Shown here piece after piece: positions 24,618 through 35,584 of a DNA stretch of 64,000 bases. Numbering within the stretch: position 1 is the first letter of the stretch; every line of letters starts with the position of its first letter. The notes beneath the pieces are model-generated. The model had not been told where the DNA came from. It searched no databases and saw only the letters and a program-made list of their open reading frames with translations. The position numbers and the translations under genes were made by a program. Source of the stretch: Nissolia schottii (Eukaryota; Streptophyta; Magnoliopsida; Fabales; Fabaceae); assembly GCA_003254905.1 (NCBI GenBank), contig QANU01033545.1, positions 1 through 64,000 on the forward strand, read 5' to 3'.

Positions 24618-25747
24618 ATGGGGAGCACAAAAAGGGAGTCACACTTTGTCTTCATGAGCTATGATCCACAATACGAGCGACTTCGTGCTGATCGGTCTGT
24701 TCCCACCTCTTTGTAATTTCATCGTTAATTTCTGAGAAATAATCAATATGATTTGCAGCATTTTAATTATTATGTTTTTTTACATAAATCTGAATTTATT
24801 TTTTTAATTTGGTAGAACCAAGAGAGGGGCGTATGAGCTGGATTTGTACATTAGCAGAAAACATGATGAGCTCTTGGCGAGCACCTTAGAACCAGGAAGC
24901 TACAAGAAGACATCTTCTTTGGCCATTGTTGATGGCTTTGCTGCCGATATCACTGAGGATCAAGTAATATTTTAATTTTCCCTCCGATATATATTATTTG
25001 CTCTTGCTAATTAGTTTCTTAATTATCACAGTGATAAATTATTAGGGGCTCATGAGCACCAAATAAGATAATGTTATAGTTATTTGTATAGTGATATTTC
25101 AGTTTTAAGTAGTTAATGATAACTCCCTCCCACTATAAAAAGCCTGAATACCACTCTACTTTATAAGTAGTTAGTGCACAATCCTTCTTGGGAGGGGTTT
25201 TAACATTTATGTGGTTTTGGGAGGGAAAAAATTCCAATATATGGGTTGAAAAGAAAAATTACTAAAATATGGGCCAAAATTCTGAAATCGCCACTATTCA
25301 GGGCGATTAGTGGCGATTTCAGAAAATCGAAAAATTAAAACAAAAATTTAGACTTAAAAAAAAATTTTAATGTCTGAAATCGCCACCCCCTGTGGCGATT
25401 TCAGACAATTGTTTTTTTTTTTTTTTAATTTTTCGATTTTCTGAAATTGCCTTAAATAGTGGCGATTTCAGAATTTTGGCCATATTTTAGTAATTTTTCT
25501 TTTCAACCCATATATTGAGATTTTTCCTCCCAAAAACCACATAAATGTAAATATTCCCCTTCTTGGCATTACATGAAAATTGAACATATCTTATAATAAT
25601 TTCTCATATGATGATTTTTACGTATGATGTCTTAAGTTCTTTTGTTCCTCCTCTTTACCTTACTTTACTATCGTTTTCAAACAGGCCACTGAGCTCAGAT
25701 CTGCAAAAGGAGTGAGGGTTGTGGAGAAAAATGAAGAACTAGCTTAG
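24618..25747 (+). CDS. Inhibitor I9 (subtilisin-propeptide-like) protein, 95 aa, 3 exons
   Basis: Exons are 24618-24694, 24816-24963 and 25685-25747, joined at GT-AG introns; phases add up to 96 codons including stop. The whole protein is one inhibitor I9 domain: an N-terminal strand (SHFVFMSYDP), a middle with YKKTSSLAIVDGFAADIT, and a C-terminal EL-RSAKGVRVVEKNEELA. That domain is the propeptide/inhibitor fold of subtilisin-like proteases. Here it stands alone with no protease, as in Arabidopsis SPI-1, which inhibits subtilases. No signal peptide is visible, so a cytosolic or otherwise atypical location is possible. Intron 2 carries a foldback mini-MULE (25192-25557). Function as a protease inhibitor is inferred from the family. 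Confidence 0.9.
25192..25557. mobile_element. Foldback mini-MULE in intron 2 of the I9 gene
   Basis: A 366-bp element flanked by a perfect 9-bp duplication, CCTTCTTGG, at 25183-25191 and 25558-25566. The arms (about 25192-25350 and 25400-25557) are inverted copies of each other (shared ATTTATGTGG, AATATATGGGTTGAAAAGAA, AATTACTAAAATATGG). The centre contains palindromic GAAATCGCCAC...GTGGCGATTTC modules. The 9-bp duplication points to Mutator-type transposition. The same GAAATyGCCAC hairpin motif recurs at 37400-37690. Confidence 0.82.
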
Positions 25748-28193
25748 AGTAGTAGTAGCATAGAATATATATTGGTTGAGGATAAAAATGACAACACCTT
25801 TGTTGAATTAACTTCTCTGCTCTTGAAGTTCAGTTATGTTTAATTTAGCTATATTTGAAGGCGTAGACTCTGATCTTGGTGAGAGGAAACTAATTGTCTT
25901 AGGTAAACAAAAGCAGATTTGTGTTAATTATGATGTGTGTGTGTGTGTGTTTTTTTTTTTTCACTGTTGTGTTAATTATGGCCGATCACCGATATATATG
26001 AATCTCATTTTGACTATAAATATAATGTAGGCATGTGGCCAACTAGAGAACACCACTCTCTTGCACATATACATTCGATTCTGTTAAATTGTAATGCATT
26101 TGATGAGCTGATCGAAATTCTTCTTAGTTTAGGAAGAAAATAGATGTCGCGTCTGGAAAATCATCTTAAAAAAGCATCGGATTCTTTATGTGCAAGTATT
26201 AATTTATGTTCAATTTGTTTTCATACAAAGGGAAAATAACTAACTGCTAGCATTTAACGAGATTATTTAAAACATTTTTTTTCTTTGGAGCAAAATAAAA
26301 AGAAAATTGCGAGCCATGGAATTCAGGAAAATACACACATAGCTGTCAATTGCTAGTTGTAGAAAACCACTTGTGAGGCAAAGAGACTATGAATATAATT
26401 GACTCCCTCAAAGCAATAACAAGATAAAAAAGTACTATATATGAAATATGAATATGATGGGTACTTAATACAGCAAGGCAATGACAACAACCGGAGCATA
26501 CTTGCTGTTCTAGATCCGGAAAAAAGTTCATTCACTATGACACCAATAATAATGAGACTCCGATTTCCTTTAAACCCTAAAAGTTCATTCACTATGACAC
26601 TAATAATAATGAGACTCCGGTTTCCTTTAAACCTTTTTGTTTAATTTAATCGACCAACTCGTTAAGGTAACATCGGAAGCTACACGTTTTAACCGCGGGA
26701 AGATGTAAGGTGATAAAGTTTTCCTCTTTATTTTTTTGTTAGTGTCTAAGTTTTAATCCTCATCTTAAATAAAAATAATTTTAAAATTCGTGGTTAGTGT
26801 CTACCCCTTAAATAATTTTATAATATGTGAAGAGATTAATAGCTGCACTAAATACTTTGAGAGTTAAAAAAACTTATTTTTAAACAATACCAAATATAAA
26901 AATAAGAGTTTCTTTCACTAAATCTTTTTCGTGAGCTTTTAGCAAACCTTTCTTTACCTTATTAATTGTCGGTTTGTGGATAGCTTGGAAAACCCTATAA
27001 TGGTGCTCTTTGTTTTTGTGTTCAGTATTTTGAGTAAGAAAATTGGACCGTACTTGTCAGAAAAAAATACCAAATCATGAAGGATTTACATCTGTTTTAT
27101 TGGGCCACTTAGGGCCCAAATAATGGCCTCAGGCCCACATAAAAATGCAAATGAAAACAATGAACCAGACAGAAATTTTGAAAAGGGCAGATTTCCTTTG
27201 ATAATTGTGTTGTAACTGGTAACTGGTAATGCAATCCGCGGTATGTTTGGAACGTTACATAAGCAAAGTCCAACGTCGGGACCAATAATTCGTGCCAAGG
27301 TTGCTAGTTTGGGCAATAAAGAAGCACGAGCTAGCGTTACTTGCTTCCAGTTTTGAACAAAGTTTGATCAGACCAAACGCTGAACTTATGGGTTTGGTTT
27401 TTCACATGCTGGAATATTATATGTCACAAGAGCTCTCTCTTTTTTTCTCACCTTTCACTACTGACAATGGCCCCCACCAGTCATCACACAAAGAGTTTAG
27501 ATTCAGGCCCTCTTTCAAGGTTGAATCCTCGTGCAGCATGTGTAGACATATACATCTTGCAATTTCCATTTTTATTTATTTATAGAGATTTCAATACAAT
27601 CCACACATTATATATATAGGTACGGAGGCAAATTAAAGCCTCCCAACCCCCACAAAAAGGGAAGTATAATTTGTAGCTAGCAGCAGCACTTTGCGTGCAC
27701 AGCATCTCTGTATCTAGGGGCCACGGGGGGCGTACATGCAGCTCTAGTTAGGCCTTCCCTTTCCTTTGAGCAGTGTTATTGGTATTGAGACATATAGCGA
27801 TGATCAACATAATTTATAGCACTAGTATAGTCTATAGGTACTGTTTTTGAATTTTCAGAGAATGTGTTTTAAAATGACGGACGGTGGAAAAGTAGTAACA
27901 AACCATCTCTTTTGAACGAACATGTTATATTTGGGGACGATTGACCATCATCATATAACCCTACAACATTATATCATTCTAACAATATTTTAATACATCA
28001 TTCGAAAAATTATACATTGAAAGTCAGCATGCACGCATTTTGCAAGCGCTAATCATTGGTCTTGCGCTGCATGCTAGCTAAGTTTTCATGTTCAAAGGTA
28101 AGTGAATGATATATAGCAACCTCAAATCAACAAGAAGCGCATAACATTTAGATTTACCTCTTACGATCCTTCCGAGAAATTATGACGTAACAA
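25748..28193. other. Intergenic, no gene recognised
   Basis: Follows the I9 gene and includes a short TG dinucleotide run (about 25937-25950) followed by a poly-T tract. Frames at 26346-26592, 27086-27316 and 27292-27585 show no family signal or splice logic. Confidence 0.4.
26524..26637. repeat. Tandem duplication, 57-bp unit x2
   Basis: AAAGTTCATTCACTATGACA is repeated exactly 57 bp later, with the rest of the unit also repeated (AATAATAATGAGACTCC, TTTCCTTTAAACC) and only about two substitutions. The high identity implies a recent duplication. Confidence 0.9.
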
Positions 28194-28279
28194 CCACTAT
28201 TCGCTCTCCCCAGGTACTTCCGATTTGCCTCCCGGCTAACTAGCAATTTCGGAAGCCCTTGAGGGAGAGTGAGCAATGA
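28194..28279 (-). ncRNA. MIR477-like microRNA hairpin, distal copy
   Basis: The minus strand folds into a stem. The 5' arm holds ACTCTCCCTCAAGGGCTTC (starting at 28270; a 21-nt candidate spans 28270-28250). The 3' arm pairs through the complement of TTCCGATTTGCC and CGCTCTCCCC. The loop is about 20 nt. The 5'-arm sequence agrees with my memory of the plant miR477 family (ACUCUCCCUCAAGGGCUUC-). Pairing is less regular than in the second hairpin. miR477 targets reported in other plants include GRAS genes. Expression is not shown by the sequence. Confidence 0.6.
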
Positions 28280-28423
28280 ATGCTACTGCAGGCTGGTTGG
28301 CCACATAAAAATAACATAGGCCCATGAAGTGCAAGGAATTGATGTGGGAAACAATTAATCAAGCTAGATAATTATAGTCAGGCCAATGATCCTTTGTAGT
28401 ACTTAATTTGCATAAGGGAAAGT

Positions 28424-28548
28424 TTATTCACTCCTCATCAAGGGCCTCTAGCCACGGACATGCACCCAATAATTGCAACTTTGCAACATTCATCAAATTA
28501 AATGATGGTGCCGGCGAGAAGCCCTTGAGGGAGAGTGAGCAATCAAAC
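28424..28548 (-). ncRNA. MIR477-like microRNA hairpin, promoter-proximal copy
   Basis: The minus strand 5' arm holds the same ACTCTCCCTCAAGGGCTTC (21-nt candidate 28536-28516). The opposite arm (28457-28427) pairs along nearly its whole length; its plus-strand sequence CACTCCTCATCAAGGGCCTC is almost the same as the candidate miRNA, as expected for a well-paired star. Together with the copy at 28194-28279 this gives two hairpins about 265 bp apart in one probable transcript. A TATA box sits about 80 bp upstream. Confidence 0.68.
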
Positions 28549-28616
28549 CCTTAATTATGTATTCACCTTTCCTCTCATTGGCTTGGCTTATTCCCTTGAA
28601 GGGTTCGTAGAAGCCC

Positions 28617-28624
28617 TTTTTATA
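28617..28624 (-). promoter_or_regulatory. TATA box for the MIR477-like transcript
   Basis: The minus strand reads TATAAAAAGGG (28624-28614). It lies about 76 nt upstream of the first hairpin, a good position for a short microRNA leader starting near 28590. Confidence 0.5.
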
Positions 28625-28639
28625 GTGCATAAATTAACA

Positions 28640-30119
28640 TAGAAGCTGTGTTTAACACAATGTAGAAGCCATTGACCTTAATGAGTGGGGCCCCCCATAT
28701 CTTAGCACTTGAATTTAGTGGCAAAGATCAGATTCACTTTCTTCCTACGAGGATCTATCTCCAAATTGTAGAGCCATAATCAGATACGCTCGAATACAAC
28801 TAGCTAAGATTTTGGACTCTCAATGCATTATGGGGTAACTTGTTGAAGAAAATAATATCGGTTGCTATGCCACGCACGTGGCATTAAAGAACATTGAATA
28901 ATTAACGAGATTGGCCTTTAGCAACCTTGAAAAAACAATTAACACAGAATAAAGCAGGTTTCATGAGGCATCTCAACGCGTTATCTTCAAATCCCATGAG
29001 CGCTAATTATCCAAACAAAATCACTGTTTGACATTCCCTTTCATGTCTTGTCCTTATTTTCTAGTAATCTTGTCTTTTGCTTTATGTTACAGCTCGTCCC
29101 TTCTCTGAATGTTCATTTCACAGGTGTCTCCGATCGAAAGTCTTTCTACATTTCACGTGTAACTAATGTTTGTTCTTTGGGGGAAAAAAGTGAGTTATGT
29201 GCAATGAATAAAGCACCTTCTAGTCAATCTTTAATCGAAATGTTAAGTTTACTAATTTTGTATGAGGTTGTCAAGTCACATTCTTTCTATCATTAGATTA
29301 GATTTAAATGGATTGTGAGTGTAAATTGTCATCACATATTATATATAATGAGTACATTTAATATCTTTAAAAGGACGATGATATAAAATTAATAATTTCT
29401 TTATGCACTTACCAAGTTATCAATATATGGAAAAAGGATTACAATCAAGGAGCATAGACAAAACAAAAGATTTGGTCATAGTAATATTTTCTCCTTTTCA
29501 ATTTAATCATCAATTCAGGGTTAACACGAACTTTAAGGAAAAAAATGAATAACTTATTTTAATAATACTATTTTTTAAAAAAAATTATATACAAACTTAT
29601 CTCTAACAATGTATCTAATACAAAAAAATTGAGCTACTAAAAAAAATTACTACCTTCTATTTACCAAAAAATATATGACCTTCTAATGATTTATAATTAC
29701 TCTTTTGTTAAGAATTTAAGAGTCTTTTTTTTTTTTATCCTTTTTGAAAAATTTGAGAGTCTTGGAAAAGCTTTTCAAATTTGTTGTTAGACAAAAGGAC
29801 TGAAGCCCAAACACACAAAAACACTATCTCTCTACAATAGTATTATGATATATCAGCCGAGCAATATCACTTAGGCGGCGCTCCTTTAAGCCCAATCAAA
29901 TTCAGACCAAAACAATAAAGCCCAATCATACAGATAAATTCTATAAAATATTTCATCAATAAAAATAATTTAACTTTCTAACGCGGTCGATGATGTTGCA
30001 GGCAACTCTATGCGTGCTCTCACATTTGGCGCGAAAATTAGAAGCGCGGGCAACTAGCGTGATATAGGTTTACAGCATAAAACCTAAAGGGGGTTTTGAT
30101 TTTTGGGGATTGGGAAGTC
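28640..30119. other. Intergenic, no gene recognised
   Basis: The minus-strand promoter region of the microRNA cluster is followed by AT-rich DNA. The last 100 bp form the GC-richer leader of the hydrolase gene. Confidence 0.4.
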
Positions 30120-31988
30120 ATGGATGATTCTGTACCTTGTGCAAAACGACGTCGTCAGAGCAAAGACCCCGAGAGTGAACCCTCGCCACCTCCACCTGCA
30201 CCTGTGGTCATCTTCGCTCATGGTGCCGGTGCTCCTTCCTCTTCCGATTGGATGCAAAGGTTTCTCCCCCCAATCTTACTCCCAAATTAATCATTAAAAA
30301 ATTACATTGAACTTTGAAGGCATAAGCTGTTTCATTGTGTTTTTTCTTTCTTCATTTTTATTAATATATTATAGAATGAGTGTTGTTATAGAGTGTTGTG
30401 TAAGCTCAATCTGTGTGTGTTTTTTGGTAATAGATGGAAGAATATGTTGAAGGAGGCACTCAATGCTGCTGATGTTGTCACTTTTGATTATACTTGTGAG
30501 TTTGTATTGCCTCCAAACTGAATCCCCTTTTTTGGCATTGAAATTAACACATTTTGATGAGGAACACCTTTTGTTTCCCATTTGCCAGACATGACTGGTG
30601 AGAAAAGGAAGCCTCCTCCCAAGGCAGAAAAACTGGTGAAGTATCACTCTGAAATTGTGGAGGAAACTGCTACCAAGTACCCTGGCCATCCCATCATACT
30701 TGCAGGCAAATCAATGGGTTCAAGGTATCTTGTCTATTCTTGGGCTTGGGAACACCCAGTTAGGATTATTAGTAGCAAGATATATATGACATGGCATATG
30801 TTGGATTTGTTTTATTGCAGAGTGGGCTGCATGGTGGCTAGCATGAAGGACATTAATGTTTCTGCTGTTGTATGCCTGGGCTACCCATTGAAGGTTTGGT
30901 GTTCTTTCTGATAATCTCATGCCTATAGGATAAACCAACTGCGTATTATGATGTCTGTTGTTCTTTTTAGGGCACTGAAGAACTTTTCCAACTCTCTGGT
31001 ACTCCATGACTCATTTGTGATTTTCTTGATAATTCAATGTCTGCTTATACCGTTGTTGATATTTACATGTCATGAATCTTTATTCTTTTAAATCTGTGCT
31101 GTATTTTTTAGCATGTTGCTTCATATGCAGTTTGTCCTTACATTAACTATCTTAATTTGCTCACATGATTGATGAAGTTGTCCTGCTTGGGAGAATTTGG
31201 CGTGAAGCCCTGAAACTAGTTTTTTTTTTTTTTATTACCATGCTACTCCTTCGTTTACTCTTCTCTTTTCCATTTCTTCCGGCTTGCTCTATGTATGTGC
31301 TTCGTGATACATTCAGTTTTCTGTTTCAGTAATTTTGTGGCATTCCACACTGGAGCTATTATGCTAGTCCTAGGCGCATTGGTCTTATGTGGGTGTTTTT
31401 GTGAAACAAAGATGTCATGTCATGTCATGTCATTACTACTAAGGAACAGAATTCGAATAACGTAAGGACTCCATTAATTTAGTTGTCAATTTTTCAGGGC
31501 ATCAATGGTGCAGTTAGAGATGAAACACTGTTACAGCTAACAGTTCCTACAATGTTTGTACAGGTAGTATTTTCTTTTCATATTTGCGATTAAATTTTAT
31601 GTGTGATACAGTTCTGCAGTCATAATTCTCCAGTTTTACTCTGTACTAGCCTATTGAATGAACCTTCATAGCGTTTTTAATTTTCATCAGTATACTGCAC
31701 ACATGGACATCCTATTTGATATATTATGCTAGTGTCTCTCCTAATGGTAGTCTTATACATGTGTTTCTTGCACAGGGCAGCAAGGATGGTCTCTGTCCAC
31801 TTGAGAAGTTAGAAGCCACTCGGAAGAAGATGAAAGCCTCCAACGAGCTGCATGTCATTGATGGTGGTGACCACTCTTTCAAAATTGCTAAGAAGCATCT
31901 GCAAGCAAGCGGTTCCACACAACAAGAAGCTGAAGATGGTGCTGTGCAGGCCATTGCAGCTTTCATTTCGAAGTCTCTTGAAGGATGA
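30120..31988 (+). CDS. KANL3/Tex30-like alpha/beta hydrolase, 229 aa, 6 exons
   Basis: Exons are 30120-30259, 30434-30495, 30589-30724, 30821-30893, 31498-31563 and 31776-31988; every junction is GT-AG and the phases close to 230 codons with stop. The protein has an alpha/beta hydrolase fold: the oxyanion-side VVIFAHGAGAPSSSDWMQRW near the N-terminus, the nucleophile elbow GKSMGSR, an acid in VQGSKDGLCP and the catalytic His in VIDGGDHSF. This layout matches the KAT8 regulatory NSL complex subunit 3 / testis-expressed 30 family of small hydrolases, conserved in plants as single-domain cytosolic proteins of unknown substrate. The N-terminus (KRRRQSKDPESEPSPPPPAP) is basic and Pro-rich. A possible extra exon at 30971-30998 would break the frame. 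The start is the first ATG in frame. Confidence 0.9.
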
Positions 31989-32471
31989 TGAACGCCCCTC
32001 TGGCATTGTTGTTTCTGCGCTGTATCAAGGTTTGTATATTCATTTTGTTGTATCTTGCTTTGTGGTAATCTTAGCCTTGTCCTTGTGAGGAAGGCTGTAA
32101 TTATATATACTGTCTTTTGTAATTTGGTTTTGGATTTTTATTCTTGTTAGCAGAGTAGACATATTATAATTCCTTGCTGACAGAATTGAGAAACATACTT
32201 GATGAGGGCAGTGTTAGTTTAACTATATGCAGCTTTATATATCCATATCAGACTAAGTAACAGGTATTATAAGATCATATGGTAGAACAAACCAGTAATA
32301 TGGACAGACTTTAACTTTTATTATGCATCACAAGGCACACACAGCCAATTGGAATATTGGCATTTATTCCCCCAACTACACTGGGTACAAGAATTACATA
32401 ATTTGTATGTCATATAGAGACCATTTATTTGTAAGATGTTTTTTTCTTTCCATTTGCCACGCAAGCTTTGT

Positions 32472-33170
32472 TTATTTGCATCCCGTTTGTTGCTGCTCCT
32501 TTGATGAATTCTGCAGAAGCAACCAAAAAACAGAAGAAAAATAGACTCGGTCAATAAGAAATCAAATCTTGTTCTAACCCAACATAAGATTTTCATTTCT
32601 GTATGGTTATTATGTAGGATAGATTTGAGAACTCTAGTGCATGCTGAGTGTACTTGCCTTGTTTTTGTGGCACTTGTCATCGTCACTGTCACTGTCACTG
32701 CTGCTGCTGCTGTTTCCTTCATTGTTCTGGCGGGACATACCATTCCTAATCCTCCGGAACAAATTCATATCCTTCTTGTTGTTGATGTCTGCGTTCTTCT
32801 TGCCATGAGACCCAAAGCATGTCGTAGTCGTGCCATAAGGAGGGTCCTCGTATTCGGTGGTCTGAGTGATTTGTGCTTGGACCACACAAACTGTGATCTC
32901 GGTTTTGGATACACCACGCCTCTTGTCATGCTGGGTCTGACTTTGGCCATAGTAGTGAGTCTCCTTTTTGGTGTTAGTGTGGCCCTGCGATTCGACCTCT
33001 TTATGGCTGAAGCATTGGAGTTGATTTTGGGTATTGCCATGGCGAGCATGGTGCCCCCTGAAAGCCTTGTTTTTCATTTCAGAAAGCTTTTGGCCAAACG
33101 AGCTGTTTTGGGTTTTTGGCTGGCACACTTCGATGGTGGTGGTGGGATTTTGGCACTGAGCAGAAGCCAT
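32472..33170 (-). CDS. Small Gln/His/Ser-rich protein, family gene A
   Basis: I do not recognise a named family, but this gene has two relatives nearby (pseudogene B and gene C). All begin MASaQC and share a GQKlSEM-K-GHH block. Exon 1 is 33170-32658 (171 codons). A likely GC-AG intron (donor AAG|GCAAGT, acceptor TTCTGCAG) joins it to exon 2 at 32510-32472 (NSSKEQQQTGCK, stop), giving 183 aa. Unspliced, the frame ends after 178 codons. The C-terminus has a short amphipathic basic stretch (LFRRIRNGMSR) followed by an acidic Ser tract (SSSSSDSDSDDD). This combination recalls the K- and S-segments of dehydrins. The rest is hydrophilic and low-complexity, with no signal peptide or membrane helix. 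It is probably an intrinsically disordered protein; the role is unknown. Confidence 0.68.
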
Positions 33171-35584
33171 TGCAGTGGCTTATGTTGGTGATTTCCTGTA
33201 ATTTGTTTTTTTTGGTGTTGCATGATAGCCCAATAACAGCCTTTTATTGGCACAGCAAGAGTGGGAGCTCCTCATCCACCCTCTATAGTGATGGAATAAT
33301 ATGGACTGAATAAAAGTAGTCTTATCATGTTATCAGCAAAAAAGAAAAAAGGGAACTTATTCTTTGCGTCCTTTCAAAACGTATCAAAAAATAAATTAGG
33401 TGAAAGAACCTAATTTCATGGCATTAGCACCACAGGGCGCAGAGACATGTTGAATAAGTTCCCTCTTCCCACTACATTTGTCGAGCAAGGACTTGAGAAA
33501 AGTTCGTATGGCATTTTTGTTTTTGGCAAACAACTCATTGCATAATTGCTAATCAAATTTCTCCCCCTTTTTCCNTGTATTAAATGTTAGTATTTTAAGT
33601 GAGTGATGAAATTAATCGTGGGCCATAAATTTAAGGACTCGAAGACTTATAGGTGAAGGTTTTAGTTTAAGACATAACTTAAATTTTGTTATTGTGATTT
33701 CTTGCTTAGTCTATTGAGGGTGATCTGTCTAAATTTTGGGTTCCTCTTGACTACTTTAATGAGTGGGGTTAGAAACAATTGAGTATTTTGAAATGAGGGT
33801 TGGGGCTTGGGTTTGGTCATAGACTATATTGGAGCCTTGACTACAGTTCTTTGTGAATATTTGAACAGGCTTCAATTGTGCAGAAGTTGAAATTTTAAGT
33901 GTGAGAGATCAAGTTTCATATTGATTAAGAAGAGATTAGTCAATACATTATATATAAGTGCAAAGACTCGAGACTCAGTCCCTTATGCTTTACTCCTTTT
34001 ATTCAATTTTAACTGTCATTTTTTATTTTTAAATATATTATTGAGTAAATATATTTAAATGTAATTTGTGTTAAGATACATTAAATTAAGAATGTATTTA
34101 TAAGTCAAAAGTAACTATTAAAAGAGGACAAAATGGGTATATAAAGATGTGGTGTCATATTTGTTACGGTGATTTCTTTGTAGTCTATTTGATGATGATA
34201 TATTGAATTTTGTACTCTCTTGACCACGATAATATTAAAATTATTAACTTTGCTTTAGCGCCTTTAACTAAGTTCATATTTCAAGCTAAAATTGACTCCA
34301 ATAATTTTTATAATGTTATATCTAGCACCATAGTCTCAACTATTAACTCGAATTGGGTGAAAAGATACATTTTAACATCTCATAGATTTGCCACTGTAAT
34401 TAAGCCTTGTATTTGCTTGATCTTTCTTATAAATAAAAGTTGAGAAGAAGTAAGAATGACGTCATATTTCTCTAAAATTGAAAATAGAATTGTTGTAAAG
34501 CAAATCCAAACTCATAATAAAAGAATTTAATGTAATTGTTTTATGAAAAAACAACCTCTTTTAATAGCTACATTATTTCTATCCATATATATCTCTCAAC
34601 TGCACGAAAATTTAATGCACTCATGATAGTGTCAAAAGAAGATTCTTCTAAGTTTTTGGAGCAAGACATTTTTCTTATTATTTATATTTTCTTGTTAGTA
34701 TAAACATGTGACGTGTAATGAATGAGCACATATTACAAATTTTCATTGATAAGAATCTTAGAAAAATTACATCACAAAAACTAATTATCGTAGTTGAAGA
34801 GTCTAACAAAACACCCCCCTTAAAATCTCAAACTTCCGGCATGAGACTCAAGTCTCATGCATTGCAATTACGTATCCCACCACATTCTTAGCCCCAACGC
34901 CCACCTAGGCTGTTAATGTAGCCCCTTAGGAGTCTCGACAAAACAGATTGCAGCTGTAAAACTTTCAATTTCGCGCTCTACATTAATAACTTTTAATTAT
35001 TTTCATTTTCTTGAATTTGCAAAATCAGGATACATGTGATCAAATGCAAAGTATATGATGAAACTTTGGGTCAGTCGTTGAGTTGTCAATTAAACGATAA
35101 TATACAACTCGACTGTTTTTTTTAAGATCAGTACACAATCATGGCGAATTACTCCCGTTCGTGCTCACTGTTTTAGAAGAATACGTGTGAGTCATGGGAG
35201 CTAGATTGACGATAAATTGAACATGGTATAGAAATTGCAAAAATATTAATAATAATAATAATAAAGCAAAAAAAAAATTCTATAAAAATAAAAATCAAAC
35301 GTATTCAACACACCAATCAGTTTTATTCATAACAAGGAGATCGATTACATATCAGTCTCAATCACGGACGTCTTACACCATACATAAACCAAAGTGTACG
35401 TACATTGATTTTTATTTTCAAATTAACGTACTATTAGCTAGTTATTATTATTATTATTATTTTTAATTATGGTACTTTGTTTATTTATACCGGGGGCAAT
35501 AACCACACGGCGCACGTTACATGAAGGAAAGTTCCGAATTCTGATCCTCCAACTCCAATTATTATTAGCACAGCCAACTGCTGC
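33171..35584. other. Intergenic, no gene recognised
   Basis: Includes one N at 33575, short ATA/ATT runs near 35250 and 35450, and no coding frame with family signal. The left edge is the promoter side of gene A. Confidence 0.4.

Noticed and set aside
27292-27585. 97-residue plus-strand frame
   Set aside because: The start is not an ATG in good context and no domain is seen; overlaps a minus-strand frame of equal quality.
28516-28536. Similarity of GAGAGTGAGCA on the plus strand to miR156
   Set aside because: Only 11 bases agree. The conserved duplicate core and the pairing fit miR477 on the other strand better, and the TATA box lies on the minus side.
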